Shown here: positions 1 through 8,749 of the stretch, one piece after another
Position numbering within the stretch: the stretch's first letter is position 1
How the letters are laid out: each line of letters starts with the position of its first letter
From: Cyclobacterium marinum DSM 745
Lineage (GTDB): Bacteria; Bacteroidota; Bacteroidia; Cytophagales; Cyclobacteriaceae
Assembly (NCBI RefSeq): GCF_000222485.1
Contig: NC_015914.1
Location: forward strand, 310,001-374,000
Length of the DNA: 64,000 bases
Direction of reading: 5' to 3'
Notes under the pieces: model-generated
The model's input: the letters and a program-made list of their open reading frames with translations, nothing else
The model's database searches: none
Told to the model about the DNA's origin: nothing
Program-made: the position numbers and the translations under genes

Positions 1-2
1 CC

Positions 3-149
3 TGTCGAAGGCGTAGGAGAACGGTTACGATTAATTGTGAATTAGAGAGATAGACCACCGGAACCTATTTCCGGTACCTGGGCTTGTCGAAATACCGGAG
101 CCTGAGCTTGTCGAAGGTGTAGGGAAACGGTTACGATTAATTGTTAATT
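3..149. repeat. Direct repeat pair, 106-bp period
   Basis: Two ~41-bp copies lie at 3-43 and 109-149 with a constant 106-bp offset and only a few mismatches. Each begins TGTCGAAGG and ends in a TTAATTGT-AATT block. Between them, 71-98 forms an inverted repeat (CCGGTA ... TACCGG) around a GCTTGTCGAA core. The family of the core (CCTGAGCTTGTCGAAGG) recurs at 12476-12525. The first copy touches the window edge, so the array may extend outside. No coding function is visible. Confidence 0.75.
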
Positions 150-204
150 GAAAAAGGTTTCATGTGATCATTGGGCGGATTGAGGAATTTATAAACAAAC
201 TTAC

Positions 205-243
205 CAAAAAAAATAGGCTTGCCAGTTGATTTTGACAAGCCTA
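205..243 (-). terminator. Intrinsic terminator of the TonB receptor gene
   Basis: Read on the minus strand, TAGGCTTG (243-236) pairs with CAAGCCTA (221-214) and is followed by a run of T (213-205). It sits just after the stop of the receptor gene. Confidence 0.8.
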
Positions 244-263
244 CTTTGAAAGAAAAAAACCAA

Positions 264-1220
264 TTAAAGACTAAGCTTAAATCCTCCATTCACTACAAAG
301 CCATCCACGGGGGCATAAATATCCCTGAACTGAGGATCGCTAATGTTACCTGTGTAAATCGTATCAAACCTGGTCTGACGGGTATCCAACATGTTTTCAA
401 AATTCAAGAAAAGGGAAAAATACTTTCCAATTTTCTTTTCGGACATAATACCCATGATCCAATAAGATTTCCCGGTACTGCCATCTGAAAGCTTTTGGGG
501 ACTGAAATAATAAGCTTCCAACCCGATCCAAAAATTCCCGTGTTTCTCATACATCAGTACATTGTTCAAACGATGTTTGGCCACCAAAGGGTATTCGCTT
601 TCCTGACTATCATAGTGCTCCTTAACATCTGCAAAAGTATAACCCATAAATAGTTTGAAATCATGGTAAGTCCACTTCATATTGGCTTCCAATCCTTGGG
701 TATTGATGTACCCGTTAGGCTGAGTGAACACATACATACCATTGCTATTGGCCTGCAAAAGCATCGGATCATCAATCTGCGTATAAAATAAAAGCGCATT
801 TGTACTTAGGCTCAATTCCTCTGTTACGAGCCATTTGTAATTGACGTCCAAATTTATCCCTGTAGAACGTTCTGCACGGGTTGCTGAAAAGTCTATAGGG
901 AGAATATTTCGGAAATGAAGCCTTTCAGTATCTTCTGTAAATTGGGTGGGTGTTTTATAACCAAGCCCACCACCTGTCCTAAATGTTATTCTTTCATTAG
1001 GCTCATACAACAGTGAAAAGCGCGGAAGCAGATAAGCTCCATATTGACTTTGGTAATCTCCTCTCAAGCCGGTTTCCAAAGTCCATTGTGTAGCCATATT
1101 CCATGTGTTTTGAACAAATACCCCGGTAGTTGTATTGGAAAAACTAAGGTCATTATCTGGATCTCCTTGCCTTTGATCAAACTTTTCGGTCCATAGGTTC
1201 CCTCCTACTATCCACTCCAT
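264..1220 (-). CDS. TonB-dependent receptor, C-terminal beta-barrel part
   Basis: This frame holds the C-terminal half of the receptor barrel: alternating polar and hydrophobic strands, a TonB-receptor-like stretch 'RAERSTGINLDVNYKW', and a final strand ending in aromatic and hydrophobic residues (VVNGGFKLSL), the usual outer-membrane insertion signal. The first ATG (1220) is only the first Met after the frameshift and is unlikely to be a true start. The open frame continues upstream to about 1280 and joins the N-terminal part. Confidence 0.7.
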   Translation of the reverse strand: MEWIVGGNLWTEKFDQRQGDPDNDLSFSNTTTGVFVQNTWNMATQWTLETGLRGDYQSQYGAYLLPRFSLLYEPNERITFRTGGGLGYKTPTQFTEDTERLHFRNILPIDFSATRAERSTGINLDVNYKWLVTEELSLSTNALLFYTQIDDPMLLQANSNGMYVFTQPNGYINTQGLEANMKWTYHDFKLFMGYTFADVKEHYDSQESEYPLVAKHRLNNVLMYEKHGNFWIGLEAYYFSPQKLSDGSTGKSYWIMGIMSEKKIGKYFSLFLNFENMLDTRQTRFDTIYTGNISDPQFRDIYAPVDGFVVNGGFKLSL

Positions 1221-1243
1221 CTTTTCCCCAAAAGTGACATAGT

Positions 1244-2425
1244 TTAGTTCTGAAAAGGAAGAAACCTGTTCTCCGCTGAAACATAATTTGGTATAGCTAT
1301 AGACCTGTCAAAAAAACTAATACTGTTTTTCACCTGGATGCGGGAATGGTCAGAAAAACGATGGGTCGCATCAAACTGGGTAGACAGACGATCCGTTTCA
1401 TTGGATTCAAAATAACCCGAGGAAGATTTGCCTTCAATATAATCCATATTCCCACCGAGTCTATTTTCAGTAGTGAAATTAAAGCCAAGGTTTATTTCAG
1501 TTGCTTCATCGAGGTACCAAAACATGCGAGGATTGATGGTATAGCGCTCAAATTCCGGAATTGCAGTAAGCCCTATTCCTGCCGGGTCATAGGCCGTTCC
1601 TTTGTTATATGAGGCAAATACGGTGGTTCCAATTTTACCATACCTTTCCGAATAGAAACCACTTAGGTCCAACCCTAAAGCGGAGGTCCCGTTTACCATA
1701 AAGTTCAACTCCCGATCTTCTCCCGGGGTTTTAGATATTAAGTTGACCAAACCTGCAATGGCCCCTCCACCATATAGCGTAGAAGAAGCTCCTTTGATCA
1801 CTTCAACCTGTTTGAGGTCAAGGGGAGCAATCTGCATCAGGCTCAAGCCTCCCGAATAACCGGAATACAATGGAAGGCCATCTCTAAGTAATTGGGTATA
1901 CTTTCCATCCAATCCTTGGATTCGGATACTTGAATTATAACTGGTGGCTGAGGTCTGCTGCGTCTGAATCCCCGTGCTTTCATTCAATAACATACGGATA
2001 TCACCCGGTTTCATATTTCCTTTTTCCGCCAGCTCCTCTCCGGCAATAACTTCCACCCTTGTAGGTACATCTTCTATGGTTCTGCCACTCCTGGTGGACG
2101 TGACTAGCACCTCTTCCATTTCTTCGTGACCATGTTCCATTAATAAAATCAGCTCTTCCCCCAAAGGAAAGGACTGCTGTAATTCTATTGATTCATATCC
2201 TAAATGGGTTACCAAAATAGTATAAATTCCGCTTGGGATATCATCTATGGAAACTTTTCCCATGCTATCAGTAGAAGCTCCTTTCTCCAATTGTGGAAAA
2301 TAGACAGACACGCCAAATAAGGCTTCCTTGGAATCCTTATCCTTAATCGTGGCTGTAAATGTATTTTGTGAGATGGCAGTGCCATATAGGCAAAGCATTA
2401 ACAGTACTGTGACAATGTGTTTCAC
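1244..2425 (-). CDS. TonB-dependent receptor, N-terminal plug part
   Basis: Signal peptide at residues 1-19 (ending TAISQ), then a carboxypeptidase-regulatory-like beta-sandwich (about 20-95), then a plug domain (about 105-230) with the typical 'RIQGLDGKYTQLLRDGLPLYSG' region (broken here only by family variation) and 'VEVIKGASSTLYGGGAIAGLVNLISK'. The first barrel strands follow. The frame terminates early at 1244 because of the shift described for the whole gene. Such receptors import chelated metals, vitamins or oligosaccharides with TonB energy. Confidence 0.75.
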   Translation of the reverse strand: MKHIVTVLLMLCLYGTAISQNTFTATIKDKDSKEALFGVSVYFPQLEKGASTDSMGKVSIDDIPSGIYTILVTHLGYESIELQQSFPLGEELILLMEHGHEEMEEVLVTSTRSGRTIEDVPTRVEVIAGEELAEKGNMKPGDIRMLLNESTGIQTQQTSATSYNSSIRIQGLDGKYTQLLRDGLPLYSGYSGGLSLMQIAPLDLKQVEVIKGASSTLYGGGAIAGLVNLISKTPGEDRELNFMVNGTSALGLDLSGFYSERYGKIGTTVFASYNKGTAYDPAGIGLTAIPEFERYTINPRMFWYLDEATEINLGFNFTTENRLGGNMDYIEGKSSSGYFESNETDRLSTQFDATHRFSDHSRIQVKNSISFFDRSIAIPNYVSAENRFLPFQN

Positions 2426-2705
2426 GGTAATTAATTAATAGTTGATTGATTGAAAATTAATGGTAGGCAATTGAACCGGAAATAAGTGATGGGGATTCCA
2501 TCTAACTCATTAGCTTCAGCTTTTATTCTATATTGATCTTCCATGTGAAATTTTTGTCGCCAACGGTATAAGTCCTTTGAAAAACCACAAGAACAAGATG
2601 ATTAAGGCCGTTTTGTTGCGTTATTTTTGGCAACAATAATGACAAAATCTTTACCAATAAAAGTCAGTATTCCGGTTTAAATTACCTCAATGTATCGTAG
2701 GTAGA

Positions 2706-3050
2706 CTAAGCCTTTGGTGGCTTAAAAAATGATTTAACGAGGATAAAAGGCTTGAATTCCGGTCTATTTCCAGAAACGATTTCATTAACCTTCCCCAAAT
2801 TTAATGAGGGGAATTCAACTTGCTGAATGATAAACCCCGGACAATGGCCACAAGTAAAGAAGGGAGAACATAAGCCTGAACCGGGGAAAGTCCCCTGTAT
2901 AGGCTCGTCTGCACAAGCATGCTGCACATCATCCGCACAGCTTTCTGATGGTGGGCAACAAGGAAGGATGGACAGGGAAAGCACAACAGGTATCAAAAAG
3001 GCTACAAATAGCCTCTTGATAAAAATTTGCTGTTTGTTCTTTTGTTCCAT
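2706..3050 (-). CDS. Small Cys-rich exported protein (DUF6660-like)
   Basis: I start this 114-residue protein at the ATG at 3050, because the sequence before it is not signal-like while MEQKNKQQIFIKRL followed by a hydrophobic stretch makes a good signal peptide. Cysteines are clustered: CCPPSESC just after the signal, then C-C in the middle and CSPFFTCGHCPG. This resembles short Bacteroidota proteins (DUF6660 type) encoded just upstream of TonB-dependent metal receptors. It lies 280 bp upstream of the broken receptor on the same strand. A periplasmic metal-binding role is inference. Family assignment is from memory and moderate. Confidence 0.55.
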   Translation of the reverse strand: MEQKNKQQIFIKRLFVAFLIPVVLSLSILPCCPPSESCADDVQHACADEPIQGTFPGSGLCSPFFTCGHCPGFIIQQVEFPSLNLGKVNEIVSGNRPEFKPFILVKSFFKPPKA

Positions 3051-3359
3051 TTTTACGATGCCAATAGATGGAAATAAATTTCCGCCAGAGTTAATTTGTT
3101 TGGCAAAGTTATCCAATTCTTGTTCTTTAAAAAAGTATAATGGAATAAAGGCCATGATTTTATAACAGATAATTATTGGCCCCTAATAGCAAAAGGCTAC
3201 CCTATTATGCTCTTGCTACTCCATTGAAACTGAGAACAGCCCCTACCCTTTTTCGATAGACAGCCATCAGTTTTTAAAGTGCTGTTTGAAGATTTTATTT
3301 TTGCGGAGCAAAGCTAAAACCTCCAAACAGCTTTATTTATATTAAACAAGGAAAAAGAA
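3051..3359. other. Intergenic region with imperfect hairpin
   Basis: No gene is seen in these 309 bp. An imperfect long-range hairpin (TAAAGTGCTGTTTG at 3274-3287 against CAAACAGCTTTA at 3324-3335) lies between the ABC permease stop and the Cys-rich protein start. It has no clean T run and could be a weak terminator of the ABC operon or a leader structure. Confidence 0.3.
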
Positions 3360-4364
3360 TTATGTTCTTATTTCTCTTCTCATAAAAAGGTAATAAGAAA
3401 ATGCAAAACAAAGCAAGGTAGCGGCTAATAGTCCGGTTAATTGTGGCCAAACAATGAGCAGGCTGTCCCTAATGGAAAGTGGTGACGGAATGGCGCCGGC
3501 CATTTGCTCCATGGTTACAGGTCCCAAACTTCTCACCGAGGGCATTAGTAAAGTGGTAGTTGCATCTGCGTAAAGTTGACTGGGGGCCAATCGAAGAATG
3601 TTCAATATTATTTCATTGAGATGCATTACTTGCATTTGAGTTAACTCTCCGGAACCTGAGGTAAGCATAGTAACCACCATATTGACCACAATCTGGTAGA
3701 ATACAGTAAAAAATAACCAGATACCAATTGCTGTAAGTGCAGAAGTAGATGCCTGCTTAAAGACGATGGAAAGTAATATAGAAAGCCCTAACCAAAAGCC
3801 CACGTAAACAGTGCAAAGCAGCATAAAACATAGTATTCTTATCAGCTCTTCGACTTCTATCATTACACCGGTAAGGAGCATTCCTCCTCCGACCATTAAT
3901 AAAGAAAGTGCAAGCAACAATGTTCCTACCAAAAGAAGCGAACTGACAAATTTGGACAAAAGCAAATTGTCACGATAAATAGGCTGGGCCATTATCCTTG
4001 TTAAGGTACCATTTTGTTGTTCCGAATTAATGGCATCAAAGCCAAGGCTGATTCCTAATAAGGGGCCTAAAAAATTAAGAAAAACATGAAATGGTGGTAA
4101 TGTACCTTCTGTTGTGGTCAGTATTTTAAGGTACAAGAAAAGGCTTTCCAGATCTTTAACCTTTGCCACAGTGTCTTTTATATTGTTCATGGCCACCGCT
4201 GTTGCCCCCCAAAAGGTAAGCACCACAAGCACCAATAGTATAATAAATCTCCAACTGCGAATATGACCGGCTACCTCCTTTCTTACCAAAATCCAAAAGG
4301 GGTTCTGCTGCTTTTCATCGCGCACAGAAGCATTATTATCCAATGCATTTATGATTCCTTTCAT
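3360..4364 (-). CDS. ABC-2 type transporter permease
   Basis: A 334-residue membrane protein with about six hydrophobic segments: one near residues 36-60, a block from about 105 to 225, one near 230-250, and a C-terminal helix near 308-328. The central 'GFDAINSEQQNGTLTRIMAQPIYRDNLLLSKF' is the hallmark cytoplasmic loop of ABC-2 permeases of the NosY/copper-ABC type. Its start overlaps the stop of the ATPase gene by 4 bp (ATGA), so the two are translationally coupled. The likely role is the membrane part of an exporter or membrane-remodelling ABC system together with the two upstream genes. Substrate unknown. Confidence 0.85.
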   Translation of the reverse strand: MKGIINALDNNASVRDEKQQNPFWILVRKEVAGHIRSWRFIILLVLVVLTFWGATAVAMNNIKDTVAKVKDLESLFLYLKILTTTEGTLPPFHVFLNFLGPLLGISLGFDAINSEQQNGTLTRIMAQPIYRDNLLLSKFVSSLLLVGTLLLALSLLMVGGGMLLTGVMIEVEELIRILCFMLLCTVYVGFWLGLSILLSIVFKQASTSALTAIGIWLFFTVFYQIVVNMVVTMLTSGSGELTQMQVMHLNEIILNILRLAPSQLYADATTTLLMPSVRSLGPVTMEQMAGAIPSPLSIRDSLLIVWPQLTGLLAATLLCFAFSYYLFMRREIRT

Positions 4365-5329
4365 TGATCTATATTCTCCTTTATTGTGTTTTCAAAATAC
4401 TTTTGATAAATATCTTCAAGTCCATATTCTTTCTTCTGGACCCCCGTGATTGGATATCCTTTTTCCACCAAAAACCGGACAATATCAGGGGTGACATCTT
4501 CACTACCTGAAATCCAGGCTTCATGAGCCTCCACTGAAACTTCCTCAATTGAGGGAAACTGTAGTAATTCCGGTTCATGCTTCCAAGGCAAGACAATAGG
4601 ATTTTTGAATGTTACGTTTACCTCAAAGGATTTCCCGGTAAAAAGCCGGTTAGAAAGCGTGGCAATATCCCCTTCGATCAATAGTTTCCCATTTACAAAA
4701 ATCCCAACCCTATCACAAACTTGCTGCACCTGGTGAAGGTGGTGTGATGAAAGCAATACCGTAAGTCCTTTTTCCCTACTTAATCGTAGAATAAGAGATA
4801 GAAATTCTTTAACCCCACTTGGGTCAATACCCAAAGTAGGTTCGTCCAATATCACAACCTGAGGTTTTTTTATCAGTACTTCTGCCAAACCCAGTCGCTG
4901 TTTCATACCTCTCGAATAAGCTGCAGTTTTTTTATGAATAGCCTCTGCCGGCAAACCGACCATCTCCATTACTTCAATCGCATCTTTTTGGACCTCACTA
5001 CGTGGGATGCCGTTCAATTCTCCGATATACATCAGGTTTTCCAAGGCAGACATATTATCATAAAACCCGACATTGTCCGGCATATATCCCACCACTTTTT
5101 TTACAGCTAGGGGATTTTTGGTTGAATTCACCCCACAAACGTGGGCTGTTCCGGCACTTGGCTCCGTAAGCCCCATCATCATCAGAATAGTGGTGGTCTT
5201 ACCGGCGCCGTTGGGACCCAACAAACCAAATATTTCGCCTCTGTTAATGGAGAGATCCAATTCATTGACTGCAGTGAAAGTGCCATATTTTTTCGTCAGG
5301 CCTTTCAGTGCTATTACCTCCTTATCCAT
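4361..5329 (-). CDS. ABC transporter ATP-binding protein (CcmA/NosF type)
   Basis: 322 residues. Walker A GPNGAGKTT (38-46), Q-loop region near 'GYMPDN' (81-86), signature YSRGMKQR (138-145), Walker B VILDEP (159-164) and an H-loop in 'LLSSHH'. The ~80-residue C-terminal extension after the ATPase is typical for ATPases that pair with ABC-2 permeases. It lies 7 bp downstream of the NEW3-domain gene and overlaps the permease by 4 bp, so all three form one operon. It energises the permease from the cytoplasm. Confidence 0.9.
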   Translation of the reverse strand: MDKEVIALKGLTKKYGTFTAVNELDLSINRGEIFGLLGPNGAGKTTTILMMMGLTEPSAGTAHVCGVNSTKNPLAVKKVVGYMPDNVGFYDNMSALENLMYIGELNGIPRSEVQKDAIEVMEMVGLPAEAIHKKTAAYSRGMKQRLGLAEVLIKKPQVVILDEPTLGIDPSGVKEFLSLILRLSREKGLTVLLSSHHLHQVQQVCDRVGIFVNGKLLIEGDIATLSNRLFTGKSFEVNVTFKNPIVLPWKHEPELLQFPSIEEVSVEAHEAWISGSEDVTPDIVRFLVEKGYPITGVQKKEYGLEDIYQKYFENTIKENIDQ

Positions 5330-5336
5330 AACCTTC

Positions 5337-6194
5337 TTATCTTCTTCCGAACTTGCGAATCAGAACATAAACAAAACCGACAGCGATCAATATTATTAAA
5401 ATACCTATACCTCCTGACAAAAGGGATGTTTTTACTGTCACTCGATAGGTAGCTGTACTGGTGCTTTCTGAGTTTTTGGCCGTGAACTTACTTACATAAT
5501 CTCCTGCCAAAGTCTTATTGGGAACAGATAATGTAGCAATTACATCTGCACTTTTGCCCGGAGCGAGCTCATCCAACTCAGAGGGGGAAAAGCTCACTTC
5601 CCACTTTGATGGGGTATTCGAAGTAAGGGTTATTTCATTTAAGGGAAGTGAACCTGTATTGATTACTTTTAGGTGAATCTCAGTATTTTTCCCTTCTGTA
5701 ATCTCACCACTTAATCGTCCTGAAGGAGTAGTAAGCTCAATATCATAGGCTCCTTCAACAACTGCCTCAAGCTCCAGTTCCATCGAGTCATTATCAGATT
5801 TTGCCTGAATAGGGAAGGTATACTTTTTTGGGGCTGCATCATGAGCCGGTTTCACCTCAACATTGATACTTTCGGATTTTCCGGGTTCCAAATTAATAGA
5901 GGTGACTTGACTTCCTCTGGCTTTAAAAACCAGCCTCCAGCCTTTTGGGGCTTCTGCGCTGAGTTCATAAACCTGTACCTTGTTTCCATTGTTTTTCAGG
6001 GTAGTTTGAAAACGAAAAGTGTCATTGACAGGAGCTTCAATATTAAACAGCCTTGCGGTAAAAGAGGATTCAGATTCTGAATTTTGGGCTGAGACTGTAA
6101 TTGATAAAAGGGAAAAGAAAAGGACTAATGACAATGGTGAAAACCATTTTTTGCCCCTTCTGAGGCCTTTTTTTTGTAAATTAACGGCTGACAT
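5337..6194 (-). CDS. NEW3-domain exported protein, membrane anchored
   Basis: 285 residues: basic N-terminus, signal peptide to about residue 37 (TVSAQ), two beta-sandwich repeats of NEW3 type (about 45-135 and 150-250; note 'LEPGKSESINVEVKPAHDA' and 'LAPGKSADVIATLSVPNKTLAGDY'), then a C-terminal transmembrane helix (about 256-278) and a basic tail. The topology puts the sandwiches in the periplasm and anchors the protein next to the ABC permease. First gene of a three-gene operon. NEW3-ABC-ABC2 operons are recurrent in bacteria but their substrate is not established to my knowledge. Confidence 0.8.
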   Translation of the reverse strand: MSAVNLQKKGLRRGKKWFSPLSLVLFFSLLSITVSAQNSESESSFTARLFNIEAPVNDTFRFQTTLKNNGNKVQVYELSAEAPKGWRLVFKARGSQVTSINLEPGKSESINVEVKPAHDAAPKKYTFPIQAKSDNDSMELELEAVVEGAYDIELTTPSGRLSGEITEGKNTEIHLKVINTGSLPLNEITLTSNTPSKWEVSFSPSELDELAPGKSADVIATLSVPNKTLAGDYVSKFTAKNSESTSTATYRVTVKTSLLSGGIGILIILIAVGFVYVLIRKFGRR

Positions 6195-6447
6195 AATAAT
6201 AAATAAATGAAGTTTATAAATTAAATTAATAAAGTAAAATCTCTGTCTATTTATCGTATGATGGCTATTCTGATAGCGGCTCCAATTATAAAATCACAGA
6301 AAAAAAAATACAAGCAATTAACTTTTTTTAACAATTCGATTATTTGAAATTTCTTCTCTGCCCATACCACCAAGTTTTAGTTGTTTTCCGGTTAAAGTCT
6401 TATTTATTTTTAGGATTTTCACCTTACCATTGTTTAATTTTAAGGCG

Positions 6448-7275
6448 ATGACTGAAAAAAATAATCTTTTAAATTCAGATTTTAACCTACTCAACCACAA
6501 CTGGAAGAAACTGGTTTTGATAAGCTTTTGTACCCTTTTTTCTATCCTCTTCATTAACCTCTATACACCATTCAGGATAGATCAATGGGAGGCAGATCAA
6601 GGCCTGTCCCAATTTTTTAGACTTTCAGGGTTTGGAATTATCGGCGGAGTGGTAATAGGTCTATCACAACTGATTATTAAGCCTATATTATTCAAAAAAA
6701 TACATAAAGTGGTTCACTTTATCCTCTGGACAATGGCTGAAATTCTGATATTATCATTAGTTTTTTATGGACTTTATGGCAGCCATGGCTCCAACTTTTT
6801 TTCTGAATATTTTATTAGTCTGAAATATACTTTTCTAGGGCTATTGATCCCTTATACATTGGCTTTATGTTTTATTTTTATATACAGCCAACAAAAGGAA
6901 AACCAAAAACTACCTGAAACACTCAAGCCTATTAATAAGATTATAAGCTTAAAAGATGAATACGGAAACCACAGATTATCTTTAAAATCATCCGATATAC
7001 TATTTATCGAAGCGGCAGATAACTATTCAATTATTTATTACAGGGATAGTGGCACCATCAAAAAAGAGATGCTTCGGAATTCTTTAAAAGCCCTCTCTGA
7101 ACAACTTAAAGACTTCCCCATAAAAAGGTGCCATAGATCTTATCTGGTCAATGTGCAAAATGTAAAATTGGCAAAAAAAGCTTCGGGTAAAGTCTGCCTG
7201 CACTTGGAAGGCAGCGTGTCAATCGTCCCTGTATCACGCAAATTCACCCCTGAGTTCGATCACTTATTGCACTAA
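6448..7275 (+). CDS. Membrane-bound LytTR DNA-binding regulator
   Basis: 275 residues from the ATG at 6448; an upstream TTG at 6430 is in frame but poor. Four hydrophobic helices occupy the N-terminal half (about 22-140). A C-terminal LytTR domain follows (about 165-270), with 'LKSSDILFIEAADNYSIIYYRD' and 'KRCHRSYLVNVQNVK' typical of the fold. It has no receiver domain, so the membrane part probably senses directly. It is divergent from the NEW3-ABC operon across 250 bp, which makes that operon a candidate target. Confidence 0.85.
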   Translation: MTEKNNLLNSDFNLLNHNWKKLVLISFCTLFSILFINLYTPFRIDQWEADQGLSQFFRLSGFGIIGGVVIGLSQLIIKPILFKKIHKVVHFILWTMAEILILSLVFYGLYGSHGSNFFSEYFISLKYTFLGLLIPYTLALCFIFIYSQQKENQKLPETLKPINKIISLKDEYGNHRLSLKSSDILFIEAADNYSIIYYRDSGTIKKEMLRNSLKALSEQLKDFPIKRCHRSYLVNVQNVKLAKKASGKVCLHLEGSVSIVPVSRKFTPEFDHLLH

Positions 7276-7380
7276 TCCCTGTCACTCACCCCTAAATAGA
7301 GGCTTAAAACCCTATTTTTCATACTGCACATGAAAGGCTCATACCTTTGTTTCATTATGTATAACCAAAAACATCCTATC

Positions 7381-7761
7381 ATGAAAAATTTAAGTGCAGT
7401 ATTACTCTTATTATTCACCGTATCATTTTTTAACGCGAAGGGGATGGCCTTTGAAATACCTTCTGAATATGAAGGCACATGGGCATACGAATGCTATGAT
7501 GCTCCATACCCTTATCACGAAGGCACTGTGCATATCGCTTATAAGGACAAAGCAACCACGGTAAAGATTACTTTTAAAAACGGTCAATCCGTTGCAGGAA
7601 AAAATGTAAATGTAAAAGATGGAAAATTATCCTTTGAGGTAAATGTGGAAGGAAATGTGGTAAAAACTGTACTGGAACAGAAAGGCGATAAAGTAACTGG
7701 TAAGGCCAATTCACCTGAGGGCGTTATGAACCTGGTGATTAAGAAAAAGGCGGAAAAATAA
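7381..7761 (+). CDS. Small secreted protein, unknown function
   Basis: 126 residues from the ATG at 7381, chosen because MKNLSAVLLLLFTVSFFNAKGMA is a clean signal peptide; the longer frame from 7330 would bury it. The mature part is a run of short beta strands (HIAYKDKATTVKITFKNG; KLSFEVNVEGNVVKTVLEQKGDKVTGKA), suggesting a small lipocalin-like or beta-sandwich fold. No catalytic motif is seen. It follows the LytTR gene by about 105 bp and ends at a clear terminator. Confidence 0.7.
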   Translation: MKNLSAVLLLLFTVSFFNAKGMAFEIPSEYEGTWAYECYDAPYPYHEGTVHIAYKDKATTVKITFKNGQSVAGKNVNVKDGKLSFEVNVEGNVVKTVLEQKGDKVTGKANSPEGVMNLVIKKKAEK

Positions 7762-7798
7762 ACGTTTCGAGAATTTACTTTTTCTTAGAAAAAAACAA

Positions 7799-7834
7799 GC
7801 CCAAAGTCTATAAGCTTTGGGCTGTTCCTATTTT
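7799..7834 (+). terminator. Intrinsic terminator
   Basis: GCCCAAAG (7799-7806) pairs with CTTTGGGC (7815-7822), followed by TGTTCCTATTTT. It ends the small secreted protein transcript. Confidence 0.8.
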
Positions 7835-7988
7835 CAAAAAGAAAATCCAATTAAAATTCATGATTTTAATAAACACAGGCCTAGCTACTTACAGTTTTGT
7901 TTTCCTTTACAGTCTATCCTTTTTGTCCACTAGCGATTTTAACCAAATTTTGTTATCTTTATTAGTTAAGCTCGGTTTATGCAAAAAG

Positions 7989-8591
7989 ATGGAAAAGTCA
8001 AAAGATAAAGTCAAAGAACCCTTTTCTGCCTATGGAAGCTACTCCTATGCAGACTACCTCTCCTGGCAATTGGATGAGATGGTGGAATTGATTCGGGGAA
8101 AAGTATTCAGGCAGGCGGCAGCAGCTCCTCGTAGAATCCATGAAGAACTTACGGTAGCCTTGGTTACGAGAATTCATGGATATTTAAAAGGAGGAAGCTG
8201 TAAGGTGTATACCGCCCCCTTTGATGTGCGACTTCCGGTTTCTTCCAGAAAGCACAAGGATATCGATACTGTAGTGCAGCCGGACCTCTGTGTGGTCTGC
8301 AATTCGGAAAAGCTGGACGAATTAGGCTGTGTGGGTGCCCCGGACTTGGTCATAGAAATTCTCTCCCCTGGAAATAATAAAAAAGAACTGCAATTGAAAT
8401 ATGAGGTGTATGAGGCCTCCGGAGTCAAGGAATATTGGGTGATCCATCCTGATGAACGCACCTTGTTGATCTATACCCTGGAAACCGGAAATTACCGTCC
8501 TTCTCGGTTGTACACCATGGGAGATAGGGTCAAGTCGGAGGTTCTCCTCGGATTTGAGTTGGATTTGGATGAGGTGTTTGGGGAATTGTAA
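7989..8591 (+). CDS. Uma2-family (DUF820) PD-(D/E)XK nuclease, copy 1
   Basis: 200 residues from the ATG at 7989; a longer in-frame start at 7860 is rejected because the MEKSKDK start is shared by all three copies. Uma2 fold signs: PDLCVV with D99, GAPDLVIEILSP with E123, the LKYEVY lysine near 137, and KEYWVIHP. Uma2 proteins are PD-(D/E)XK-like and predicted endonucleases of unknown role, often in multigene families. Residues about 49-75 differ strongly from the neighbouring copies while the rest is nearly identical. It is preceded by a leader resembling those of copies 2 and 3. Confidence 0.88.
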   Translation: MEKSKDKVKEPFSAYGSYSYADYLSWQLDEMVELIRGKVFRQAAAAPRRIHEELTVALVTRIHGYLKGGSCKVYTAPFDVRLPVSSRKHKDIDTVVQPDLCVVCNSEKLDELGCVGAPDLVIEILSPGNNKKELQLKYEVYEASGVKEYWVIHPDERTLLIYTLETGNYRPSRLYTMGDRVKSEVLLGFELDLDEVFGEL

Positions 8592-8749
8592 GTTCAAACG
8601 ATAACAATAAGATCTCTTTATAACTGAGGAATATAAATTAGAACTATATAATTGTTAATTGATGATTACATACAATTACAGACTTTATCTACCGATTAAT
8701 TCGTCCTAATATTGTTATCTTTATTAAGCAACTTCGATTTGTGTGAAAG

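Larger units (their letters stand above)
264..2425 (-). pseudogene. TonB-dependent receptor, interrupted by a frameshift
   Basis: Together the two reading frames encode one outer-membrane TonB-dependent receptor of about 720 residues, the normal size for the family. The break lies near 1278-1283. In the upstream frame the protein ends in a short abnormal tail. One extra T in the TTT of this region would restore a family-like stretch (FSGEQVSSFSELNY) that runs straight into the downstream frame at MEWIVGGN. A single-base loss in a short homopolymer is the simplest explanation, either a real mutation or a sequencing error. The substrate is not readable from sequence. The small Cys-rich gene upstream hints at a metal. 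Confidence 0.8.

Noticed and set aside
71..117. CRISPR array made of the CCTGAGCTTGTCGA repeats
   Set aside because: Too few copies, no regular spacers and no cas genes anywhere in the window.
3274..3336. Riboswitch upstream of the receptor operon
   Set aside because: The hairpin matches no known riboswitch core, including cobalamin and moco types; it is only an imperfect long-range stem.
7860..7988. Upstream extension of the first Uma2 frame
   Set aside because: Copies 2 and 3 start at the equivalent of 7989, and the extension corresponds to their non-coding leader.
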